A DNA stretch of 64,000 nucleotides, from assembly GCF_029543155.1 (NCBI RefSeq), contig NZ_JARQXA010000004.1, forward strand, positions 124,001 through 188,000. The letters run 5' to 3'. The translations under genes were made by a program, and so were the position numbers. Below the pieces are notes generated by a model. That model saw nothing but the letters and a program-made list of their open reading frames with translations, was not told the origin of the DNA and searched no databases. Source of the DNA: Sphingomonas sp. HITSZ_GF. Lineage in GTDB: Bacteria > Pseudomonadota > Alphaproteobacteria > Sphingomonadales > Sphingomonadaceae. Shown here in pieces: positions 43,275 through 50,756 of the stretch (positions are counted from its first letter, which is position 1; every line of letters starts with the position of its first letter).

Positions 43275-43587
43275 TCTCGCGCACGCTCCCACGCCGCGCT
43301 TCCTTCACCCGGTAGCCGAAGCTCAGCCCGGTCACCGCCCCGGCGCGCAGCCGTTCGGCCAGCCCCGGCGCCTCGACGCGCCCGATCACCCTGAGCCCGC
43401 GCGCATCCTCGCGGATCGCCTCGATCTCGCCCACCGGCGCGCCCATATGCTGCCAGAGCAACGGCACCTTGCCTGCGCCCGAAAACGCCCCGCGCCGCAC
43501 CACGTCGCCACCGCGATCGACGGCGTCGAACACCGCGGCATAGCCCGCGAAGCGCACGCCGCCAGCGGCGGCCTTCGGGGGCCTCAC
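43189..43587 (-). CDS. GTA prohead protease (g4-like), HK97 family
   Basis: A 132-residue serine protease of the U35/HK97 type: VRFAGYAAVFDAVDRGGDVVRRGAFS, the catalytic His in VPLLWQHMGAPVGEI, the Ser in GAVTGLSFGYRVKEARRG and the closing LDLVEVSLVASPMQPLA. It matures the capsid by removing the coat's N-terminal segment. The start is set to GTG 43587, overlapping the DUF6127 stop (GTGA); GTG 43596 is possible. The 3' 86 bases overlap lgt on the other strand. Confidence 0.87.
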   Translation of the reverse strand: MRPPKAAAGGVRFAGYAAVFDAVDRGGDVVRRGAFSGAGKVPLLWQHMGAPVGEIEAIREDARGLRVIGRVEAPGLAERLRAGAVTGLSFGYRVKEARRGSVREITALDLVEVSLVASPMQPLARVHALADK

Positions 43588-43889
43588 TTGAGCCACCCCG
43601 GAAAGCCCAGCTTCACCGCCAGCCCGACGAGCAGCAGCGCCGCCGCCATTCGTCCGGCCCATTGGAACGCCGCCTTGAGCGCCGAGCGCTTGGCGTCGCG
43701 CCACGCCCCCAGCAGTTCGCGCAGTTCGGCCATGTCCTTGGCCGCCCCAGCATCGGCGAGCCCCAGCCGCTCCAGCGCCCGCTGCGCGCCCAGCGTCCCC
43801 GCTTCCTCGGCAACCGCGCGCAGCGTCACCAGCTTCGCGCCTTCCGTCTCGGCCTGGCCGATCAGCTGCGCCAGCATCTCCTCGCTCAT
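43584..43889 (-). CDS. DUF6127 GTA-cluster protein (g3.5 position)
   Basis: A 101-residue protein: MSEEMLAQLIGQAETEGAKLVTLRAVAEEAGTLGAQRALERLGLADAG, then ELRELLGAWRDAK and a C-terminal membrane helix (AAALLLVGLAVKLGFPGWLK). It matches DUF6127, found between portal and protease genes in alphaproteobacterial GTA clusters, the place of RcGTA g3.5. ATG 43889 follows GGAGAA. A single C-terminal membrane anchor suggests a role at the inner membrane, possibly in particle assembly; not shown. Confidence 0.82.
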   Translation of the reverse strand: MSEEMLAQLIGQAETEGAKLVTLRAVAEEAGTLGAQRALERLGLADAGAAKDMAELRELLGAWRDAKRSALKAAFQWAGRMAAALLLVGLAVKLGFPGWLK

Positions 43890-43980
43890 CGTCTTCTCCG
43901 TTTCGGTTCGGTTGGCACGGGCCTCGGCGCGCGCTTTGGCGTAGGCTCGGGCCGATTCAGTCTCCGGGGGGAGCATTGCC

Positions 43981-44592
43981 ATGGCCAAGTCGATCCATGT
44001 CTCGATGCCGGACTTCACGATCACCGTGTCGCAGGATGGTGCGCCCGTCAGGGAGATCACCCATTGCGGCTTCGGCCGGCAGGCGGGGCACAACAACCTG
44101 ACGCCAACCCTGGCGGGCGGGCGCCTTTCCGCGCGTCGCGACGCCGATCACGTCAGCGGCAGCTATCCGCCGCCGCACGGGGGCGCACCGATGCCCTATT
44201 CGCTCTTCCTCGCGGAATTTCCCGCCGTCGCTTTCCACCAGGGCGACCCGCTGGCCGAATCGCATGGCTGCATCCACCTGGCCAGGGACGACGCCAAATG
44301 GCTGTTCGAATGGGCCGGCGACGATCCGGTCGCGGTCGATATCGTCGGTCCGCATCCGCTGCCCGGCGTGCGCCCGGCCGTCTATATGCTCGGCGCCCGC
44401 AACATGCGCGCCGCCACCCTCGCGCAGATCCGTGCCGCGCTCGCGGCGCTCGGCCTTCTTCCCGCCGCCGGTGAGCCTGTATTCGACGAAGCGCTCGATG
44501 CCGCGATCCGCGCCTATCAGGGCCAGCATGGCCTCGATCCCGACGGCAAGGTCGGCCCGGCGACGGCGGCGAGCCTTGGCGTGCAGCTCTAG
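43981..44592 (+). CDS. L,D-transpeptidase-like protein with peptidoglycan-binding domain
   Basis: A 203-residue protein. Residues 1-125 are a YkuD-type catalytic domain with the active-site motif S94-H95-G96-C97-I-H (Cys97 nucleophile). Residues about 130-203 are a PG-binding-1 domain (LAQIRAALAALGLLPAAGEPVFDEALDAAIRAYQ, QHGLDPDGKVGPATAASLG). No signal peptide is visible at MAKSIHVSMPDF, odd for a wall-active enzyme and more like phage muralytic proteins that reach the wall by other means. It lies in the GTA cluster on the opposite strand, and its stop overlaps the portal stop (CTAG at 44589). Confidence 0.82.
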   Translation: MAKSIHVSMPDFTITVSQDGAPVREITHCGFGRQAGHNNLTPTLAGGRLSARRDADHVSGSYPPPHGGAPMPYSLFLAEFPAVAFHQGDPLAESHGCIHLARDDAKWLFEWAGDDPVAVDIVGPHPLPGVRPAVYMLGARNMRAATLAQIRAALAALGLLPAAGEPVFDEALDAAIRAYQGQHGLDPDGKVGPATAASLGVQL

Positions 44593-45704
44593 GGCGCCGG
44601 GATCCCCACCATTTCGCGCTTCTCGTCGTCGGTCAGGAACATCGCCGCGTTGACTTGCGCCCAGAGCCGCTCGCGGTCCTCGGCCAGCGCGGTCACCGCA
44701 TCCAGGTCCACCGCCAGGCTCGCCTCCGGGAACCAGCCCGCCAGCCCCTCGGCCAGCGCGCTCAATATCTTCTCGGCGAGCGGCAGGATCGCCAGCCGCC
44801 ACAGCGCGCGATTGGCCTCGCGGTAATTGGCATAGGCAGCATCCCCCGGCAGCCCGAGCAGCATCGCCGGCACGCCGAAGGCCAGCGCGATCTCGCGCGC
44901 CGCCGCCGCCTTCAGCCCGACGAAATCCATGTCCGCCGGCGTCAGGCTCATCGCCTGCCATTTCAGCCCGCCCTCGAGCAGCATCGGCCGCCCGGCATTG
45001 GCCGCGCCGGCGAACCCCGTCTCCATCTCGGCCTTCAGCCGCGCGAACTGGTCGGGCGCCAGCACGCTGCCGTCGCCCGGATCATGCACCAGCGCGCCAG
45101 AGGGGCGGGCGGCATTGTCGAGCAGCGCCTTGTTCCAGCGCGCCGCGGCATTGTGGATCGCCACCGGCCCCGATGCCGCGCCCAGGCAGCCCAGCCCATA
45201 ATGGTCGTCGATCGGCGAGAAGGCGCGGATGTGCACCAGCGCCGGCCGCCCCGCCGCATCCTCTGCCGCCAGCCGCGCGACATTCTCGCCCACCTTGTAG
45301 CGATACGCGACCGGCCAGCCCCGCGCATCGGGCTCGACGGTCACGCGCTCGGGGCGCAGCGCATAGAGCTCGCGCACCGCGCCGGCGTCGTCGATCAGGA
45401 TCTGCACATAGCCGTTGCCGTGGAGCAGCAGGTGCGCCGCCAGCGTCTCGATCAGCGCCTGGCCGCCGCTGCGCGCGCCCACCAGCGCGAGCAGCTCCGG
45501 GGCGCTTGCCTTCAGCGCCGCGCTGCCCGCACCCTCGGCGACCAGCTTCACTGCGCGCTGCGCCACCGGATTGTGGCAATAGGCCTCGCGCAGCTGCGCC
45601 TCGTAGCTGCGCGGCCATTCGCCTGCCGTGCCCGCGAAGCTTCCCGCGCGCGACAAGGCCGGCCGCGCGCCTTCGCGCGCGGACTTCCGCCCGAACCATT
45701 TCAT
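44589..45704 (-). CDS. GTA portal protein (g3-like), HK97 type
   Basis: A 371-residue portal. MKWFGRKSAREG is a typical short basic start; REAYCHNPVAQRAVKLVAEGAGSAALKA, LLLHGNGYVQILIDDAG, ALVHIRAFSPIDDHYGLGCLG and KALLDNAARPSGALVHD are conserved portal segments, and FGVPAMLLGLPGDAAYANYREANRALWRLAILPL covers the stem/crown region. It forms the DNA channel of the capsid. ATG 45704 follows AGGAGAG. It is separated from the large terminase by about 1 kb of unrelated genes. Confidence 0.92.
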   Translation of the reverse strand: MKWFGRKSAREGARPALSRAGSFAGTAGEWPRSYEAQLREAYCHNPVAQRAVKLVAEGAGSAALKASAPELLALVGARSGGQALIETLAAHLLLHGNGYVQILIDDAGAVRELYALRPERVTVEPDARGWPVAYRYKVGENVARLAAEDAAGRPALVHIRAFSPIDDHYGLGCLGAASGPVAIHNAAARWNKALLDNAARPSGALVHDPGDGSVLAPDQFARLKAEMETGFAGAANAGRPMLLEGGLKWQAMSLTPADMDFVGLKAAAAREIALAFGVPAMLLGLPGDAAYANYREANRALWRLAILPLAEKILSALAEGLAGWFPEASLAVDLDAVTALAEDRERLWAQVNAAMFLTDDEKREMVGIPAP

Positions 45705-45734
45705 CTCGCTCTCCTGATTGCCGGACGTTCCTGG

Positions 45735-45810
45735 CCGTTCCCCGGCGAAAGCCGGGGCCCAGCGTGTCTATGCCGTGTCGCTTATGGTCCTTGGACCCGG
45801 GTCTCGCCGA
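45735..45810. repeat. REP-like repeat with degenerate right arm (R3)
   Basis: CCCCGGCGAAAGCCGGGG forms the left hairpin; the right side (TTGGACCCGGGTCTCGCC) is a degraded partner. It marks the downstream border of the two-gene insert between terminase and portal. Confidence 0.6.
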
Positions 45811-45817
45811 GGCGCGC

Positions 45818-46231
45818 TCAGTGGATCGCGGTGATCCGTTTTATCTCGACTTGCGAGGCCACCCCGACAAAGCAGAATTGCGGCTCCAGCCCGTCGAAAG
45901 ACAGCGTGAACATGTCGAGATAGCCCAGATAGTTGCGGCCGATCCAGCACCAGCCGAGCGTCGATCCGATCGCCTCCGCCAGCGCTGCCACCGGTTCCCA
46001 CCGAGCGGTTGTAAGGGGCTTCCGGTCGTTCCGCGCCAGCGGCTCCTCATCCAGCAGCGCAATGATCTCGTCGCTATCCTCGTCGACGCGCAACACGATG
46101 GCTGTGCTGCCCAGCTGGATCGCGATCGCCCACCAGCCCGGTGCGCCATATCGGGTTTCACCCAGCACCGCAGTCACGGTATGGCCATGGACTGTCGCAT
46201 AGTCGAACTGGAGCATGGTGCGATTGGTCAT
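45818..46231 (-). CDS. DUF6334-like hypothetical protein, insert in the GTA cluster
   Basis: A 137-residue soluble protein: LQFDYATVHGHTVTAVLGETRYGAPGWWAIAIQLGSTAIVLRVDEDSDEI, later GWCWIGRNYLGYLDMFTLSFDGLEPQFCFVG. The pattern resembles the DUF6334 family as I recall it; function is unknown. No phage relationship is evident. It is flanked by REP-like repeats on the downstream side and by the EF-hand gene upstream. Confidence 0.62.
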   Translation of the reverse strand: MTNRTMLQFDYATVHGHTVTAVLGETRYGAPGWWAIAIQLGSTAIVLRVDEDSDEIIALLDEEPLARNDRKPLTTARWEPVAALAEAIGSTLGWCWIGRNYLGYLDMFTLSFDGLEPQFCFVGVASQVEIKRITAIH

Positions 46232-46280
46232 GCGGGCTTTCTATCGCACGCCCGCCTGGTGCCAAATCCCGCTTTACCGT

Positions 46281-46604
46281 TCATGGTCCGGTGCCCACGC
46301 ATGCCTGCCCCGTGGCCAGCTCCGCCGGGGTCACGCGTCCATCGGCGTCGCAGTCGCGCGCCATATAGCCTGCGAGCAGTCCCGCACGCAGCAGGTCCAG
46401 CGGCGCGCCCTCGCCCGGCACGGCAGCGGCGACCAGCGCCGCCAATTCCGCACCGTCGAGCGCGCCGTCCTTGTCGGCATCGAAGCGCCCGATCACGGCG
46501 TTGCCTCCCGCCTGCAGCAACGCCGCTCCGCTGATCGCGCAGCCGCACAGGCTCAGTATCCCGGCAAGCGCGATCGCCTGCCGGGCCCAATTCGGTCCCG
46601 TCAT
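46281..46604 (-). CDS. EF-hand lipoprotein, insert in the GTA cluster
   Basis: A 107-residue protein. It has a lipoprotein-like signal (ARQAIALAGILSLCGC) followed by two calcium-binding loops, DADKDGALDGAE and DCDADGRVTPAE, each with the D-x-D-x-DG-x5-E pattern of EF-hands. ATG 46604 follows CGGGAGAA. It probably binds Ca2+ in the periplasm, anchored to a membrane. It shares strand but no function with the flanking terminase and portal genes. Confidence 0.72.
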   Translation of the reverse strand: MTGPNWARQAIALAGILSLCGCAISGAALLQAGGNAVIGRFDADKDGALDGAELAALVAAAVPGEGAPLDLLRAGLLAGYMARDCDADGRVTPAELATGQACVGTGP

Positions 46605-46628
46605 GGTGGTTCTCCCGTTTTCTTCTGC

Positions 46629-46710
46629 CGTCATCCCCGCGCAGGCGGGGATCCAGGGTTACAAAGGACGGCGCTCTTTCGCTCTGGATCCCCGCCTTCG
46701 GGGATGACGG
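46629..46710. repeat. REP-like inverted repeat (R2)
   Basis: CCGTCATCCCCGCGCAGGCG and its partner CCCCGCCTTCGGGGATGACG face each other, with CCAG/CTGG inner ends. It sits directly downstream of the large terminase and marks the other border of the insert. Confidence 0.75.
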
Positions 46711-46726
46711 TGATGGGCAGCGGGCA

Positions 46727-48034
46727 TTACAACCCCCGCACTGCAGCCCGTCGTCGCCGGCGCAGCATCAGTTCTGTCAGCGCCCAGACCAGTGCATCCG
46801 CCCGGTCCGGGGATCGTCCCGGCCCTTCATAGCCGCCGCCCAGCACCAGCCCGCACAGCTCGTCCTCCAGCGCCGGGAAACTGCCCAGATGCCGCACCTT
46901 GCCCGCTTCGTAGAGCAGGCTCACCGGCTCGGCGCGCGCCGCCTTGCCTTGGGACGCATGCACCAACGTCACCGGAAGCGCGGAGTCGGCGCCCAGCAGC
47001 ACGCTCTTCACCATCGCACCGCCCTGGTTCTTCTCCGCCACCACCCGGTCGGCGCCGTGGCGCGCGGCGCAGGCGGCTACCGCGCGCGCCCAGCCCTCGG
47101 GTGTCGCACCCTGCACGCTTGCATCCTCCAGCACCCAGGCCTTGCCGTCGCGTCCCAGTCCCGCCGCCACGATCCCGCAGGCATCGCCGCCCACGCCCGC
47201 CGGCGGATCGACGCCGATCACCACGCGCGCCAGCGCCGGCGTTGCGTCTGCCCGGCATTGCTCGATCAGCGCGCGCGTCCACAGCGCGCCCAGCACGTCG
47301 TCGATCATCTCGCCGTCCAGCTCCTGCCGGCCCAGCCGGGTGCCGCCATATTCGGCGGTCATCGCCTCGATGAAGCTCGCCGGCAGCCAGGGATTACCTG
47401 CGCTCCGCCCCTGCGTTTCCTTCAGGCCTGGCAGCGCCATCACCTTGCGCATCAGCTTCACCGGGCGCGGGGTCGTCGTCACCAGGATCTGCGGCGCATC
47501 GCCCAGCCGCATGCCCAGCATCATATTGTCCCACGCCGTCTCGCCGCCGCGGCCCCATTTGGCCAGCTCGTCGCACCAGGCGAAATGATGCTCGGGCCCG
47601 CGCAGCCCTTCGGCGGCGCCCGCCGAATAGACATGCGCCCGCGCGCCGCTCGGAAAGATCAGTTCGCCGCTGCTGCGGCGCCACAGCATCTCCTCGTCCT
47701 CACGCGCGGCTGCCAGCAGTCCGCCCGCGCCTTCGATCATCACGCGCTCCACGTCCGCCTCGCTGCCGCTCACCAGCGCGATCCGTGCCTCCGGATTGGC
47801 GCGGGCGCGTGCGTGCACCCATTCGGCGCCGGCGCGTGTCTTGCCGAAGCCGCGGCCCGCGCGGATCAGCCAGATGCGCCATGCGCCTTTTGGCTCGAAC
47901 TGGCCCTCATGTGCCCATTGCCACCAGCGCTCGGCATATTCGCGCTTCTGCGGCCCGCTCAGCCTGCGGATCGCCTTGGCGCGGTCCTCGGGCGGATAGG
48001 TCAGCAGGCGCTCGAACACATCCTCACTGCGCAC
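46727..48034 (-). CDS. GTA large terminase (g2-like)
   Basis: A 435-residue packaging motor. The ATPase domain has Walker A GRGFGKTR (about residues 61-68) in WLIRAGRGFGKTRAGAEW, a Walker B-like HHFAWCDELAKW and the coupling motif LVTTTPRP. The nuclease domain has the first acidic residue in VVIGVDPPAG and later RVVAEKNQGG. GTA terminases package without sequence specificity by headful filling; that is family knowledge. GTG 48034 was chosen because it overlaps the end of the small terminase gene; an upstream ATG lies deep inside that gene. Confidence 0.93.
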   Translation of the reverse strand: MRSEDVFERLLTYPPEDRAKAIRRLSGPQKREYAERWWQWAHEGQFEPKGAWRIWLIRAGRGFGKTRAGAEWVHARARANPEARIALVSGSEADVERVMIEGAGGLLAAAREDEEMLWRRSSGELIFPSGARAHVYSAGAAEGLRGPEHHFAWCDELAKWGRGGETAWDNMMLGMRLGDAPQILVTTTPRPVKLMRKVMALPGLKETQGRSAGNPWLPASFIEAMTAEYGGTRLGRQELDGEMIDDVLGALWTRALIEQCRADATPALARVVIGVDPPAGVGGDACGIVAAGLGRDGKAWVLEDASVQGATPEGWARAVAACAARHGADRVVAEKNQGGAMVKSVLLGADSALPVTLVHASQGKAARAEPVSLLYEAGKVRHLGSFPALEDELCGLVLGGGYEGPGRSPDRADALVWALTELMLRRRRRAAVRGL

Positions 48035-48482
48035 CGCTTTTCTCCGCAGCCGCGCGCGCGCGGGCCCTGTCGATCGCATCCAGCTTTCGCAGGATTGCCG
48101 CATCGGTATCCTCGGGCCGCGCGCGCCGCAGTTTGGGGCCGCCCTTCCATTTGCCCTGCAGGCTGGTGCGGTGCAGGCCGAGCAGCCGGATCGCCTTCTC
48201 CACGTCGATCATGCGGCCATCGGCGCGCGCGATCGTGTCGCCGCCGCCGGCCAGCACATGGCCGAGCAGCTCGGTCTCCAGCATCTCGTATCCGACGAGC
48301 AGCGCCTTGTGCCATTCCTCGGCAAAGTCCTCGTCCTTGCGGCGCAGATGATAGACGCTCGGCGCCGTCATCCCGGCGAGTGCCGCCGCCTCGCGCACAT
48401 TGCAGGTTCCCGCCAGGTGGTCGAGGAAAGTGTCGCGCTTGGTCTTGTTCCAGCGCACCCAGCGCCGCCTTTTCTTCTCCAC
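48024..48482 (-). CDS. GTA small terminase-like protein (g1-like)
   Basis: A 152-residue protein: KTKRDTFLDHLAGTCNVREAAALAGMTAPSVYHLRRKDEDFAEEWHKALLVGYEMLETELLGHVL. The helix-turn-helix and central helices fit small terminase subunits and RcGTA g1. A basic C-terminal tail follows. The start is GTG 48482 with GGGAGAGGAG just upstream; an ATG at 48569 would add a leader that crosses that site. It is the first gene of the cluster; the 185-base gap upstream contains a TTGACA-like -35 (48588-48583) without a good -10. Confidence 0.8.
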   Translation of the reverse strand: MEKKRRRWVRWNKTKRDTFLDHLAGTCNVREAAALAGMTAPSVYHLRRKDEDFAEEWHKALLVGYEMLETELLGHVLAGGGDTIARADGRMIDVEKAIRLLGLHRTSLQGKWKGGPKLRRARPEDTDAAILRKLDAIDRARARAAAEKSGAQ

Positions 48483-48667
48483 GGCTCCTCTCCCGAAAAG
48501 AAAAAGGGCCGGTAGGCGTTGCCGCCCCGGCCCGACTCGCAATTCTTCAGCGTGCTCCACTTGTGCCACATCAGCGTGACGATGTCAAGCAAAAAGGGCC
48601 TATATGGTTCGTTGTAATATATGCGACCGGTTTCGTGGGAGCAGCATGAAGAGGGAAGGGCGCCCTT

Positions 48668-49438
48668 TTAGAAGGGCAGCCAGCGCTTCTTTTCGCTGAA
48701 CTTCATATAGCCGGCGTTGACGCCCAGCCGCCAGCCGACGCCCAGTCGCACCGGGATCAGCACCACGTCGCCGCGGCGCAGGTACGAGGCGGAGAGTCCG
48801 CCGACGAAATAGGCGCGGCCTTCGCCCTGGGGGAAGCGCTTGTACAGTTCCTGGCTGTCGTAGAGGTTATAGACCAGCACGAACACCTTGTTGGCGTCGC
48901 CGCCCAGGTCGAAGCCGATCGACGGGCCGGTCCAATAGACCTTACGCTGGCCCTCGACCTTGTGGAACAGCATGCCCGCTCCGTAGCGCAGGCCCACGCC
49001 CACCGCGCCCGAGGCTTCGCTGCCGGCGATATAGCCGTTGGGCTGGCCCTGGTCCTTCAGGATGTCCTCGATCAGCTTGGCCAGGCCCGATGCGCCCTTG
49101 CCGAACACGCCCTCGGCTGCGCCGACCAGCTCGTCCTGGCGATAGGTGGTCGCCTGGTCGCGCGGCGCGCCGGCGGGGTTGTAGGGCGGCTGGCCGGGCT
49201 GCTGCTGCGGCTGGGCCGGATAGTTGTTGTCCTGCGGCGGGGGCGGCACGTCCTGCTGCTGCGCCGGGGTGGCATAGGGGTCCTTGGCCGGCGGGGGCGT
49301 GTTCAGGTCCGAATCGATCGCGGTGTTGGGGTCGATCGTCGTCATCTGCTGGGGCTGTTCCTGCTGGGCGGCGGCCGGCAGGGCGCTCATCCCAAGCGCG
49401 GCCACGGCCGCCGTCAGCACCAGATCACGAACGCGCAT
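48668..49438 (-). CDS. eipA: EipA/DUF1134 envelope integrity protein
   Basis: A 256-residue periplasmic protein. It has a signal peptide (MRVRDLVLTAAVAALGMSALPAAA), a Gln/Pro-rich disordered stretch (about 25-95) and a DUF1134 domain from about 100: GVFGKGASGLAKLIEDILKD, GYIAGSEASGAVGVGLRYG, KVYWTGPSIGFDLGGDANKVFVLVYNL. In Brucella EipA is needed for envelope integrity and interacts genetically with O-polysaccharide and cell-division genes; the domain is a small beta-barrel. The Q/P-rich linker is longer than expected. A GC palindrome AAGGGCGCCCTT follows the stop. Confidence 0.87.
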   Translation of the reverse strand: MRVRDLVLTAAVAALGMSALPAAAQQEQPQQMTTIDPNTAIDSDLNTPPPAKDPYATPAQQQDVPPPPQDNNYPAQPQQQPGQPPYNPAGAPRDQATTYRQDELVGAAEGVFGKGASGLAKLIEDILKDQGQPNGYIAGSEASGAVGVGLRYGAGMLFHKVEGQRKVYWTGPSIGFDLGGDANKVFVLVYNLYDSQELYKRFPQGEGRAYFVGGLSASYLRRGDVVLIPVRLGVGWRLGVNAGYMKFSEKKRWLPF

Positions 49439-49541
49439 GGTCGAAATACCCCAGCCCAGCAGATGGTTCGTCTATAGGTGGCGCGGCTGTCGCGGCAATG
49501 AACGAGCGGCAAATTGAGTCGATTTCGCGTCAAGCTGGGCG

Positions 49542-49569
49542 TTGATTGCCGCGAAACCCCTGCTATAGG
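49542..49569 (+). promoter_or_regulatory. Promoter of tRNA-Ser
   Basis: TTGATT (49542-49547), a 16-base spacer and TATAGG (49564-49569) end 22 bases before the tRNA, followed by a C-run. The spacing suits a stable-RNA promoter. Confidence 0.55.
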
Positions 49570-49591
49570 ACCCCCCTTCAAGCCGTTGACC

Positions 49592-49681
49592 GGAGACGTG
49601 GGTGAGTGGCTGAAACCAACGCTTTGCTAAAGCGTCATACGGGAAACCGTATCGAGGGTTCGAATCCCTCCGTCTCCGCCA
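49592..49681 (+). tRNA. tRNA-Ser (anticodon GCT)
   Basis: A 90-base class II tRNA: acceptor GGAGACG/CGTCTCC, an anticodon stem ACGCTTT-GCT-AAAGCGT region giving anticodon GCT, a long variable arm (ATACGGGAAACCGTAT), T arm GAGGG-TTCGAAT-CCCTC and an encoded GCCA end. It reads AGC/AGU. Confidence 0.95.
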
Positions 49682-49822
49682 TCATTCCAAGCCATTGAAA
49701 TCATTGACCTCCTTTCCGGGGGAGGCACGCAAATCGGCGCTTTTGCGCGGGTGAGGTTTCCTACATCTCCAACGATTCGCGCAGGTCTTGGCAGTAGGGG
49801 GCAAAGCGCCTAGGCAGTGCGC

Positions 49823-50623
49823 ATGCCCAGCTGGCAGAGCAAAGCGTCGATCCCGCGCACTGAGAAAAAGTCCCGGGCCCGCAAGCCGCGGCCGCGCTCG
49901 CTGCGTCTGCACGGCACGGTGGCGCGCACGCTCGGCATCCGGATCGTCTCCGGCCAGCTCGCCCCCGGCGAAATCCTCGAAGGCGAAATCGCCGCGAGCG
50001 AGCAGTTCAAGGTCTCGCGCACCGCCTATCGCGAGGCCATCCGGATCCTGGCGGCGAAGGGCCTCGTCCATTCGCGCCCCAAGATCGGCACGCAGGTGAG
50101 CCCGCGCCGCGAATGGCATCTGCTCGATCCCGACGTGCTCGCCTGGATCTTCGCCGGCGAGCCTGACGATGCGCTGATCGAGAGCCTGTTCGAGTTGCGC
50201 CGCATCGTCGAGCCCGACGCCGCGCGCCTGGCGGCGCTTCGCCGCACGCCTGAGCAGCTCGCCCGCATGCAGGAAGGGTTGGCGGGGGTTGATCGGCATG
50301 GATTCGATTCCGAGGAGGGGCGGTGCTGCGACGAGGCCTTTCATTCGGCTTTGCTCGAGGCTTCCGGCAATGATTTCATCATTTCGCTGACCAGCGGCGT
50401 CGCTGCCGCGATCGAGCTGACCACGGCGTTCAAGCAGCAGCATCTGCCCGCGCCGCACGATGCGCTGCCGGTGCACCTGGCAGTGCTCGAGGCGATCGAG
50501 GTGCAGGATGCCGAGCGCGCCCATGCCGCCATGGCCCGGCTCGTCGAGCGCGGCTTCGCCGACACGATGGAAGCGCGCAAACCCATTGGCGGCCAGGTAC
50601 CGCGCCTGCGCATTTCCTGCTGA
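49823..50623 (+). CDS. GntR/FadR-family transcriptional regulator
   Basis: A 266-residue regulator. The N-terminal winged helix ([53 protein letters not shown]) is followed by a helical FCD ligand-binding domain ([64 protein letters not shown]) with the acidic/His residues that bind metal and an organic acid. ATG 49823; GTG 49817 is an alternative. It is placed 130 bases before a ketoglutarate semialdehyde dehydrogenase, so it probably represses sugar-acid or pentose catabolism. Confidence 0.88.
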   Translation: MPSWQSKASIPRTEKKSRARKPRPRSLRLHGTVARTLGIRIVSGQLAPGEILEGEIAASEQFKVSRTAYREAIRILAAKGLVHSRPKIGTQVSPRREWHLLDPDVLAWIFAGEPDDALIESLFELRRIVEPDAARLAALRRTPEQLARMQEGLAGVDRHGFDSEEGRCCDEAFHSALLEASGNDFIISLTSGVAAAIELTTAFKQQHLPAPHDALPVHLAVLEAIEVQDAERAHAAMARLVERGFADTMEARKPIGGQVPRLRISC

Positions 50624-50756
50624 AGCGCGCGCGCTTCCGATCCCCTCGCACCGCAACTTCGGGGGCATCGCCAATTGCAATTTGCCATGGCGCTGCCTAA
50701 GTGCCCCTCGGGCAATGTTACCGCTAACTTTTAGAACGCACGACAGGAGAGCAGGC

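Larger units (their letters stand above)
31566..48482 (-). mobile_element. Gene transfer agent (RcGTA-like) structural cluster with inserted non-phage genes
   Basis: Fifteen or so minus-strand genes follow the order of Rhodobacter GTA genes g1 to g15: small terminase, large terminase, portal, DUF6127, protease, capsid, connector, small protein, DUF3168, tail tube, two tail chaperones, tape measure, DUF2460, DUF2163, NlpC/P60, baseplate; DUF2793 ends the run. Many are joined by ATGA overlaps. Base composition does not differ visibly from the chromosome. There is no integrase, repressor, replication or lysis gene and no att repeat was seen, which favours a domesticated GTA over a prophage. Non-phage genes interrupt it at 37753-38662, 42414-43274, 43981-44592 and 45818-46604. 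Function as a particle is inference. Confidence 0.85.

Noticed and set aside
31566..48482. Interpretation of the phage-like cluster as an active prophage
   Set aside because: No integrase, excisionase, repressor, replication or lysis genes and no visible att repeats; gene order fits a gene transfer agent better.
49592..49681. tRNA-Ser as integration site for the GTA-containing segment
   Set aside because: No copy of the tRNA 3' end was noticed elsewhere in the window and no integrase is present.
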